Shown here piece by piece: positions 1 through 5,738 of a stretch of DNA of 6,353 nt (position 1 is its first letter; each line of letters opens with the position of its first letter). The translations under genes and the position numbers were made by a program. The notes below the pieces were generated by a model. That model did no database searches. It was given only the letters and a program-made list of their open reading frames with translations, and was not told the origin of the DNA. Location of the stretch: the NCBI GenBank assembly GCA_005809115.1, contig SYLK01000290.1:1-6353 (forward strand). The letters run 5' to 3'. Source of the stretch: Planctomyces sp. Its GTDB lineage: Bacteria; Planctomycetota; Planctomycetia; Planctomycetales; Planctomycetaceae.

Positions 1-1
1 A

Positions 2-574
2 CCGAATCGACATTCCCGCCGACCTTTCTTTTTCAGAATCTCGTCAGGCACGCGTTTGATGACACAAATTGCCAAGAGTCCTTATTTTCATACGGACGAA
101 ATGGGAAGTGTGGTTCATGCACGGGGCTGTCGGGAACGCGGTGAGACTGTGATCGGGACGCTCTGCCTCGAGATGGTGGGGTATTATGTGGATGCAAGAG
201 ATTCTCAGCGGATTCCGCCGACGATCCCTCGCTGGCTGCGGTGGGCGTTTCCATCGCGAGGCAACTTTCTGGCTGCCGTGGGGAATCCCCGGTCCTGGAA
301 ACTTTGCTGGAAGTTTCGTCGCGGATTCAGAAAGGGAACTCGGTTCCCGCTGTTTTCGATCGTGCTCCCGGAAAGGATTCGTGAGATCCACCTGTCGGAC
401 AACAGCGCCTTCTGGTTATGCGGCTTCCCGGCGCTGATGCTGACCGACACCAGCTTTCTGCGCAATCCACACTATCACCAGCCGACGGACACGGCCGACA
501 CTCTTGACTACGAACGCATGGCAGAAGTCACGACCGGCGTGGCAGCCGCCGTGCGCAGCCTCGCCGGCCATTGA
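2..574 (+). CDS. M28-family zinc metallopeptidase, C-terminal part (cut at left edge)
   Basis: The C-terminal half of an M28 (clan MH) aminopeptidase-like domain, a family of two-zinc exopeptidases. Numbering from the TTG at 56, the family landmarks are SPYFHTDEMGS (8-18), LEMVGYY (38-44, whose Glu39 is the expected zinc ligand), LSDNSAFW (113-120), GFPALMLTDT (123-132) and NPHYHQPTDT (137-146, whose His141 is the last zinc ligand). The stop is TGA at 572-574. The frame stays open to the window edge, so the TTG/ATG at 56/59 is probably not the true start; full family members are roughly 300 residues. The stretch just before SPYF should carry the catalytic Glu-Glu pair (usually NEEPP-like), but in this frame it reads TQIAK, so the 5' part may be frameshifted. 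The family call is firm; substrate and export cannot be judged from this fragment. The gene converges on the transporter at 769-1983. Confidence 0.82.
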   Translation, partial: PNRHSRRPFFFRISSGTRLMTQIAKSPYFHTDEMGSVVHARGCRERGETVIGTLCLEMVGYYVDARDSQRIPPTIPRWLRWAFPSRGNFLAAVGNPRSWKLCWKFRRGFRKGTRFPLFSIVLPERIREIHLSDNSAFWLCGFPALMLTDTSFLRNPHYHQPTDTADTLDYERMAEVTTGVAAAVRSLAGH

Positions 575-597
575 CGAGCGAGACTTTCAGAGCGCCG

Positions 598-619
598 GAC
601 AGAATCGGGACTGGCTCCC
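598..619 (+). repeat. Solitary copy of the GGGACwGGCwCCC repeat arm
   Basis: This 22-bp segment contains GGGACTGGCTCCC. It matches the left arm of the inverted repeat at 2818-2924 at 18 of 22 positions (against 2830-2851), and the reverse complement of the right arm at 19 of 22 (against 2891-2912). The longest exact shared stretch is 14 bp, 606-619 against the complement of 2891-2904. It lies 24 bp after the peptidase stop codon, in the gap between two convergent genes, which is a typical place for REP-like dispersed repeats. Three copies in one 6-kb window, all outside genes, suggest a genome-wide family. Confidence 0.6.
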
Positions 620-640
620 CCTGCCGGGCGAAACCCTGAG

Positions 641-676
641 AAAAATGGTAACCGTTCACGGCCCGTGAACGGTTAC
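641..676 (-). terminator. Rho-independent terminator for the minus-strand transporter
   Basis: A perfect 13-bp inverted repeat, 648-660 (GTAACCGTTCACG) and 664-676 (CGTGAACGGTTAC), with a 3-nt GCC loop. Read on the minus strand, the stem is followed by CA and then five T (complement of 641-645), as expected of an intrinsic terminator. Read on the plus strand, the stem is followed by GAAACATG with no T-run. It sits 93 bp beyond the transporter stop codon, so it most likely ends that transcript. It may also block read-through from the peptidase side. Confidence 0.65.
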
Positions 677-768
677 GAAACATGACCGGCCAGGCGTGCC
701 AGCCCGGATTTTTTTCCAGGCCTCATGTTTCCGGAGCAGCGGTCGGATGGCTGCGTGTGCCTCGGGTA

Positions 769-1983
769 TCACTCGTCCGGAGCGGCTGCTCGCCGCTCCT
801 GAAACAGCAGGGCGAAGACGATCAGCAGCACGACGGAGAGGCCGGCGGGAATCATCCAGATGATGTTCCACTGATGAGTGATCTGGTCTCCCGAGCCGCT
901 GGCCCAGGCACCACCCACCACACCGGATAACCATGAGCCCACGAACATCCCGGCACCGAGAGTGACCAGGGCATGCAGTCCCTGGGCTGCGCCCCGGATC
1001 TTCTCGGACGCCCGGTCGTCGACGTACATCCGGCCCATCACGAAGATAAAGTCATAACACATCCCGTGTACGGCGATCGCGAGGTACAACATCCACAGCG
1101 AGTCGCGCTGCGAGTCAAAGACGGAAAGCAGCCCGAACCGTGCGGCCCAGGCGAGCATCCCCGCCAGCAGAATGCCCTTCGCGCGGAACAGCGGCAGCAG
1201 CAGTGGCAGCAGGATCAGAAAGATCACATCCGACACCTGACCGATCGTCATCTTCGCCGCCGCGTTCTCAACTTTCAGTTCGTTCATGAACACATTCATC
1301 CAGCTGAAATAGAAACTCAGCGGAATGCAGACCAGAAACGAACAGACGATGAAGACCGCGAACGAACGCTCCTGCAGCAGTCTGAGTGCGTCCAGCCCCA
1401 GGATCGTTCTCACGGAAATCGCGGTTCCTGCTCCTTTCGGAGGAGTGTGCGGAAGTGTCAGTGAATAAAACCCCGTCGCCAGTGCCGCACCGGACGCCAG
1501 AAGAAACATGGACGCCGAGTTTTCCAGTTCGAGATAACTCACAACCAGGCCGGCACAGATCCAGCCCACACTGCCTCCGGACATGACCAGTGGAAATTCA
1601 CGCCCGGAATTCTTTGCATGATGCAGTGTGAGGGAACTCGTCAGACCATGTCCGGCCATATAACTGATCGTGTAAGCGATCAGGGCCGGGTAGAAGACAG
1701 TAAACGTCGTCTGCAGCGAGATGGCGTACAGCAGACCGGCACCGACCAGATGCAGCAGACCGAGCAGCCGCTGCGTGGCGAAGAAACGATCGGCGATCAC
1801 ACCCGCAAGGAACGGCGACACCATTGCGCCGATGGCCGTGCTGCCGTAGGCCAGACCAATCTGCGCGCCGGAAAACTGCAGCGTCCGGGTCAGATACGTC
1901 CCCATCGTGACGTACCATGCTCCCCAGACAAAATAATGCAGAAAGACCATCAGCCACAGGCGAACGAATAACACGGGCGACAT
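769..1983 (-). CDS. MFS transporter, nucleoside:H+ symporter (NupG-like) family
   Basis: A complete 404-residue polytopic membrane protein with about 12 hydrophobic segments. Compared from memory with E. coli NupG (about 418 aa), it shares a collinear set of blocks: HYFVWGAWYVTMGTYL near the N-terminus, an MFS loop 2-3 motif GVIADRF (61-67), SLTLPHTP (174-181), ILGLDAL (194-200), IGQVSD (247-252), AWAARFGLL, VHGMCYDF, IRGAAQG and the last helix from WNIIWM. The family imports nucleosides with protons across the inner membrane. The NupG Arg in the segment aligned here with 131-141 appears to be Met134, and the NupG segment carrying Gln225 and Asn228 is also different here, so the substrate may not be a standard nucleoside. 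The start is the first ATG possible: an in-frame TGA lies one codon upstream (1987-1989). No clear Shine-Dalgarno is visible. The gene stands alone and convergent to the peptidase. Confidence 0.9.
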   Translation of the reverse strand: MSPVLFVRLWLMVFLHYFVWGAWYVTMGTYLTRTLQFSGAQIGLAYGSTAIGAMVSPFLAGVIADRFFATQRLLGLLHLVGAGLLYAISLQTTFTVFYPALIAYTISYMAGHGLTSSLTLHHAKNSGREFPLVMSGGSVGWICAGLVVSYLELENSASMFLLASGAALATGFYSLTLPHTPPKGAGTAISVRTILGLDALRLLQERSFAVFIVCSFLVCIPLSFYFSWMNVFMNELKVENAAAKMTIGQVSDVIFLILLPLLLPLFRAKGILLAGMLAWAARFGLLSVFDSQRDSLWMLYLAIAVHGMCYDFIFVMGRMYVDDRASEKIRGAAQGLHALVTLGAGMFVGSWLSGVVGGAWASGSGDQITHQWNIIWMIPAGLSVVLLIVFALLFQERRAAAPDE

Positions 1984-2349
1984 GCGTCACGATCTATCCG
2001 CGGCACGACGGCTTCAGAGAAGTCACAGGATCGGTGATCACGGCGATCGCCGAGGTGGCGAGTCACGGAACGGCTGCCGTCATGCGCGGGCACGCCACGC
2101 ATTCTGCTCCGCTCGATTCTGAACAGAAGGCGCGGATTCTGTGTGGTCCGCACTTGCCGGTCAAGTGGTGCAGACCGGGATCGAGGAAAATAGCGATCAT
2201 GCCCCCGGGAGCAGCAGCTGATCGCCGATGACTCGCCGTGTCCAGCGCGGCGTTCACAGCGGAATGAGCCGTCACGGAAAGTGGAAGGGAGCGGTCCTGG
2301 ACCAGTGCCGACCGATATCAGGGATGATGAGGACAGGGGTGCATCATCG
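1984..2349. other. Gene-free stretch upstream of the transporter
   Basis: About 370 bp with no convincing coding sequence. Several overlapping frames are open on both strands, but none has a ribosome binding site, recognisable domain or plausible protein composition. It should contain the promoter of the minus-strand transporter, but I cannot point to defined -35/-10 boxes. It lies just before the recognisable transposase remains, so part of it may be the decayed N-terminal third of the same insertion sequence. I could not identify the helix-turn-helix region expected there. Confidence 0.45.
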
Positions 2350-2713
2350 CGAAAGATCGAATACTGGGTGATTCCGTCGGAGGCTGACTCGGCATATCAG
2401 CGCGCGGGGGCGGCCGCCATCGTCCTGCTCGCCAGACCCCGGGGCTGGGTGGCGAGAGGTCGTCGTTCGCGAACGAAAGACAAAAGTGGACTGGGGCATC
2501 GAAGCAGCTCGATAGCTGGAGTGGCGCTTCGCGGCGTGTGCGAAGGTGACCCTTGTGTGCGGCAACCTCAATCCCCGCGCAAATGGCGAGTTCTGCGAAG
2601 TCCCTGAACCAGAGCGCGCCCTGATTCGGCGCATCGAATTCTGCTGCACACCGAAGCATCGCAGCGGGATCAGCCGGCGGCTTCCTTTTCGCGTTCGATC
2701 GAATGGCGGGTGA
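2350..2713 (+). pseudogene. Decayed IS630-family transposase remnant
   Basis: Fragments of an IS630-type DDE transposase lie in the correct order on the plus strand. In frame 1: KIEYWVIPSEAD (2356-2391), then YQRAGAAAIVLLARPRGW ending at 2448, which matches the family's region before the GWREV motif. From about 2450 homology continues in frame 2: REVVVRERKTKVDWGIEAAR (2453-2512), a TAG stop (2513-2515), then KVTLVCGNLN (2543-2572), PERALIRRIEFCCTPKHRSG (2609-2668) and a TGA at 2711-2713. About 60 codons between EAD and YQRAG are missing, including the first catalytic Asp. The second Asp (family DNLN) is Gly in CGNLN. The SWLN...E segment with the catalytic Glu does not follow TPKH. With a frameshift, a stop, a deletion and no DDE residues, it cannot be functional. 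No terminal inverted repeats or target duplication were found. Confidence 0.8.
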
Positions 2714-2817
2714 TCGTCGCGCCGCTCGCCCTGCTGAAGCATCGGGAGCACACCGCGCTCGTGGCGTCTGGCGACCTGTTACAGCTTCCACTACCGATGA
2801 TAATCGGGCAGCATCAA

Positions 2818-2924
2818 CTAAGAGGCTCTGACAGAACAGGGACAGGCACCCTTTGGTAGTCATATTTCGCAGGACATTTCGCAGTACCGCGGGAGCCAGT
2901 CCCGGTTTTGTGAGAGGCTCTTAG
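2818..2924. repeat. REPIN-like imperfect inverted repeat, 33-bp arms
   Basis: The arms are 2818-2850 (starts CTAAGAGGCTC, ends GGGACAGGCACC) and 2892-2924 (starts GGAGCCAGTCCC, ends GAGGCTCTTAG). They pair at 27 of 33 positions around a 41-bp centre. The centre contains the 9-bp sequence ATTTCGCAG twice, at 2864-2872 and 2876-2884. The inner arm core GGGACwGGCwCC recurs at 598-619. Two inverted short palindromic units at this spacing resemble the REP doublets (REPINs) that RAYT/Y1-type transposases mobilise in other bacteria, or a small non-autonomous element. It lies about 100 bp downstream of the transposase fossil, but IS630 elements are not known to mobilise REPs, so the proximity may be chance. 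No clear target duplication flanks it. Confidence 0.6.
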
Positions 2925-3535
2925 AACCCCTGAAAAGACCTCCGTGGCCGCGTTGGTTCGAGAGTGGTCGAGATGCCAGGAAGAGTGACGAGGCGACCCA
3001 TGTCGTCGAGGAGCGATGACGCCGCAGATCGCCCAACATGTTTCCGAATACCCTGCGAAAAGTGCTGTTTCCGCATTGCCGCGATCAACCGCAGCTCCGG
3101 CATCCGCATCTGCATCCGCTGCGATCCCACGCATTGGATCAGCAGCAGCCCCTGCCGCAGGCCTTGCCGCCGCTGATGCAGCAGCCTCAGCTCGGAGTCC
3201 CGGCGGACACCGTCCGTGTCGGTTTGCTCGCGGGCTCACGCGATCAGACAGGCAATCCTCGCGGCAACGTCGATTGCCGCGACCTCCAGCCGACGATATT
3301 CTTCGGTCGCTCCGCAATTGCTCCCTGAGAAGCACTTTGAGCCAGGACTCTTTACAGCGATTCAGGGATTTCTGACAACTCGCCTTTGACTCCGGACATC
3401 AACTCCACTCAGGAAATCCCGGCATTCGCAGATTCGCCTTTTTTTGGTTGCGTTTTTCCAGGCACGGACTGGCGACGGGAAATGAGTCACTCCAATTCGA
3501 CTGGCCGCTGCGTGGCTGACGTTCGAACGAAATCA
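2925..3535. other. Gene-free stretch before the sulfatase-like gene
   Basis: About 600 bp without a supported gene. Between roughly 2925 and 3335, frames on both strands are open together. Their translations are low-complexity (Ala/Ser/Asp-rich, or Gln/Pro/His-rich), which points to base composition rather than coding. A degenerate 6-bp tandem repeat, GCATCC-GCATCT-GCATCC, occupies 3100-3117. The last 150 bp (3386-3535) are in frame with the sulfatase-like gene and open, from a TTG at 3386 and an ATG at 3482, but read as unlikely protein. They are more probably the leader and promoter region. No specific promoter boxes are claimed. Confidence 0.4.
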
Positions 3536-5401
3536 ATGAGACCTGACGTTATTTCATTCACACGACGACGATCGTGCCTGATTGCCCTGGTCGCCCTGGT
3601 TTCGGCGGGCTTGATCTGGTCGTTCGTCCGCTCGTGGCGGACGCGGCCGAACGTGGTTGTCATCACACTGGATACCACGCGGGCCGATCGGCTCGGCTGT
3701 TATGGCTACGGTGCAGCGGTGACCGGGACGATCGACGCACTCGCATTGAGGGGTGTTTTGTTCGAACATGCCTATGCCACCGCTCCGCTCACACTTCCTG
3801 CGCATGCGTCGCTGTTCACGGGGCTTTACCCGAAGGAGCACGGACTTCGCACGAACGGAAAACATCGTCTGGACGCTGATCTTCCGACGCTGGCCGAGGT
3901 GATGTCGGAACACGGCTACGAGACCGGGGCATTCGTCGCTTCTTTCGTCCTCGACGAAAAGTTCGGGTTGAGTCAGGGATTTGATTATTACGGAGACGAT
4001 CTGACCGGAACCGAACCGACCGACGAAGCGCTTCACCGCAGCCGCAGCGGGAACTTCGTGATCGACGAAGCGCTCCGGTGGCTGGGGGAGCAAACCACGC
4101 AGCCGTTCTTCTGCTGGATTCATCTGTATGACCCGCATGCCCCCTATCTCGAACATCGTGATGAATTCGGCGATCGATTTCAGGATCGACCTTACGACGC
4201 GGAAATCGCGTACGTCGACCTTCAGATCAGTCGACTGCTGCAGTTTCTGCAGAGTCGCCGGCTCGATGAATCCACGATGATCGTGGTGATCGGCGATCAT
4301 GGCGAAGGCCTGGGGGATCATCACGAACGACGACATGGAATGATGCTGTACAACGCAACCATGCATGTTCCCTTTGTCATGGCATTGCCGGGAACGTTGC
4401 CGGCAGGCAGACGGATTCCGGCGCCCGTTTCGCAGGTCGATTTCCTGCCAACGCTGCTCGACATTCTGCAGCTGGATGGTGGCTTTTCGCACAGCGGACG
4501 CAGTCTGCTGTCCATGATCAGAGGAGACAACGTGCCCACGGCCGCGATTTATGGAGAAACCGACGAACCGTTGATTGACTCCGGCTGGTCGTCCCTGCAG
4601 AGTCTCACGACCGCCGAATGGAAATACATCCGAACCAGCCGTCCGGAATTATACGACATGACGCAGGACCCGGCGGAATTGCACAATCTCGCGGGCGAGC
4701 GTGCCGATGTATCCGAGCAGCTCGAACAGGACATGGCCGAACTTGAAGCTGGCATGGAAACGCGGCGCGCAGGACATGTGCAGCTGTCACAGCAGGAGGA
4801 AAGGGCGCTCTCGGGACTCGGTTACGTCGGCAGCTCGCGCACCCGTGTTCAGGGCGACCTGCAGGAAAATCGTCCCGACATCAAAGACATGATCGTACAT
4901 TACAACGCTCTGGAAGACGCCCACGTTCTGCTCGAGCAAGGGGAGTACGATCGGGCGATCCGGCAATTCCAGCAGCTTGCCGCAGCCGCCCCGGACTACG
5001 AATTGGCCGCCACGGGTCTGGGCGATGCTTTGTTTCGGCAGGGCAACGTCGAGGCGGCGATTCGTGCTTATACCGAGGTGCTGCAGAAGAATCCGGAAAA
5101 TTCGCTGGCGCACTTTCATCTGGGAGACGCGCTCGGCGAGCAGGGGAACTACGCCGCAGCCGTTGCCTGCTACGAGCAGGCGCTGGAACGTGAACCGGAT
5201 TCCGCAAAATTGCACTACAATCTTGCAAGAACGCTGATCCTGCTGGGAAACGATGACGAAGCGAGTTCCCATCTGGAACGGGCGCTGGAAAATGACCCGG
5301 GATTCGTGTTTGCACTGATTGAACTGGGAAACGTAAATTCGCGACGAGGCCTGCTGACGCGTGCCCTGCTGAACTACCGCAAGGCACTCGAATATCAGTA
5401 A
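3536..5401 (+). CDS. Membrane-anchored sulfatase-family hydrolase with C-terminal TPRs (interrupted)
   Basis: With ATG 3536 the product is 621 residues. An N-terminal Arg-rich stretch and hydrophobic helix (13-31) form a signal anchor. The sulfatase/alkaline-phosphatase fold follows: NVVVITLDTTRADRLGCYGY with metal-binding Asp (46-51), the nucleophile segment APLTLPAHASLFTG, HLYDPHAPY (196-204), EIAYVD (223-228), GDHGEGLGDHHERRHG (253-268), ELYD (371-374) and LSGLGYVG (425-432). Five TPRs with 34-residue spacing run from about 458 to 621. The sulfatase CxPxR motif is TLPAH here (86-90), so there is no formylglycine Cys/Ser; a Thr nucleophile, as in other members of the superfamily, is possible, and the substrate may be a phospho- or sulfo-ester. 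TAA at 5399-5401 stops translation at a conserved TPR position although the frame continues with TPR sequence to 5668. Upstream starts (ATG 3482, TTG 3386) are open, but none has a good ribosome binding site; 3536 gives the most natural anchor. Confidence 0.88.
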   Translation: MRPDVISFTRRRSCLIALVALVSAGLIWSFVRSWRTRPNVVVITLDTTRADRLGCYGYGAAVTGTIDALALRGVLFEHAYATAPLTLPAHASLFTGLYPKEHGLRTNGKHRLDADLPTLAEVMSEHGYETGAFVASFVLDEKFGLSQGFDYYGDDLTGTEPTDEALHRSRSGNFVIDEALRWLGEQTTQPFFCWIHLYDPHAPYLEHRDEFGDRFQDRPYDAEIAYVDLQISRLLQFLQSRRLDESTMIVVIGDHGEGLGDHHERRHGMMLYNATMHVPFVMALPGTLPAGRRIPAPVSQVDFLPTLLDILQLDGGFSHSGRSLLSMIRGDNVPTAAIYGETDEPLIDSGWSSLQSLTTAEWKYIRTSRPELYDMTQDPAELHNLAGERADVSEQLEQDMAELEAGMETRRAGHVQLSQQEERALSGLGYVGSSRTRVQGDLQENRPDIKDMIVHYNALEDAHVLLEQGEYDRAIRQFQQLAAAAPDYELAATGLGDALFRQGNVEAAIRAYTEVLQKNPENSLAHFHLGDALGEQGNYAAAVACYEQALEREPDSAKLHYNLARTLILLGNDDEASSHLERALENDPGFVFALIELGNVNSRRGLLTRALLNYRKALEYQ

Positions 5402-5668
5402 ACGTCGGTCTTCGCCCACATGAATGCCGCCGGGATGCTGGTGCGACTGGGTCGAACCGCGGAGGTTCTGCCGCACCTGAAACGCGCCGCAGAAATCAAT
5501 CCGCTCGATGCGGAAGTTCAATTTCAGCTGGGGAGTTTTCTGGCGTCGCAGTCCGATTTCAAAGAGGCCGTCGAACATCTGAAAGAAGTGTTGCGTCTGC
5601 AACCTGATCGCACGGCCGCCCGTGAACTCATCAACAAAATCCAGCAACACCCGTCGATGCAGAATTGA
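5402..5668 (+). pseudogene. In-frame continuation of the TPR tail, cut off by the TAA at 5399
   Basis: The frame downstream of the TAA encodes two further TPR units, MNAAGMLVRLGRTAEV...EINP and EVQFQLGSFLASQSDF...LQP, then a short helix ending at TGA 5666-5668. The Pro-to-Pro spacing is 34 residues through the stop: from the Pro of ENDPGF the next expected Pro falls exactly on the TAA codon, and the following ones are the Pro of EINP and of LRLQP. This is therefore the lost C-terminus of the preceding protein rather than an independent gene. The ATG at 5420 would give an 82-residue TPR-only peptide, but it has no ribosome binding site and starts in mid-repeat. With the stop read through, the protein would span 710 codon positions. 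Confidence 0.85.
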
Positions 5669-5726
5669 CTGGCTGATTTCAATGCCCACGGCGGTTCCGG
5701 TACGAAGTCGTTCATTCTCCTTTCCC

Positions 5727-5731
5727 GAGGG
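5727..5731 (+). promoter_or_regulatory. Ribosome binding site for the sialidase-like gene
   Basis: GAGGG lies 7 nt before the GTG at 5739-5741. The alternative in-frame ATG at 5682 has no purine-rich site in front of it. This spacing decides the start in favour of the GTG, which also puts the hydrophobic signal peptide directly at the N-terminus. Confidence 0.6.
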
Positions 5732-5738
5732 CATTTCC

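Noticed and set aside
684..716. Possible plus-strand terminator before a run of seven T at 710-716
   Set aside because: Only a 4-bp CCGG/CCGG stem with poor internal pairing precedes the T-run.
2041..2052. 12-bp palindrome CGGCGATCGCCG containing the octamer GCGATCGC
   Set aside because: The octamer also occurs near 1073 inside the transporter gene; two copies in 6 kb of GC-rich DNA is not enough to call a HIP1-like repeat or an operator.
2318..2863. Long open frame on the minus strand (181 codons) and an overlapping 135-codon one
   Set aside because: They lie antisense to the IS630 transposase remains, which give ordered family motifs on the plus strand. Their own translations match nothing recognisable and have odd composition.
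2921..3289. Possible second gene fossil on the minus strand, with helix-like stretches such as MPELRLIAAMRKQHF
   Set aside because: I could not match it to any family. A stop interrupts it and the open stretch is not longer than expected in GC-rich DNA.
2814..3335. Minus-strand frame of 173 codons with an Ala/Asp-rich centre
   Set aside because: Several other frames are open across the same stretch, it runs through the inverted repeat at 2818-2924, and it has no ribosome binding site or domain. The repeats come from a degenerate hexamer (3100-3117).
3386..3535. Longer N-terminus of the sulfatase-like protein from TTG 3386 or ATG 3482
   Set aside because: The added residues look non-coding, neither start has a good ribosome binding site, and ATG 3536 places the signal anchor at the N-terminus. 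The choice is not certain.
3554..4492. 312-codon minus-strand frame opposite the sulfatase domain
   Set aside because: It is a shadow of the well-supported plus-strand hydrolase, whose metal-binding motifs are intact here.
4787..5734. 315-codon minus-strand frame opposite the TPR region
   Set aside because: It is antisense to a clear TPR-coding sequence and is the usual mirror frame of GC-rich coding DNA; no family motif is present.
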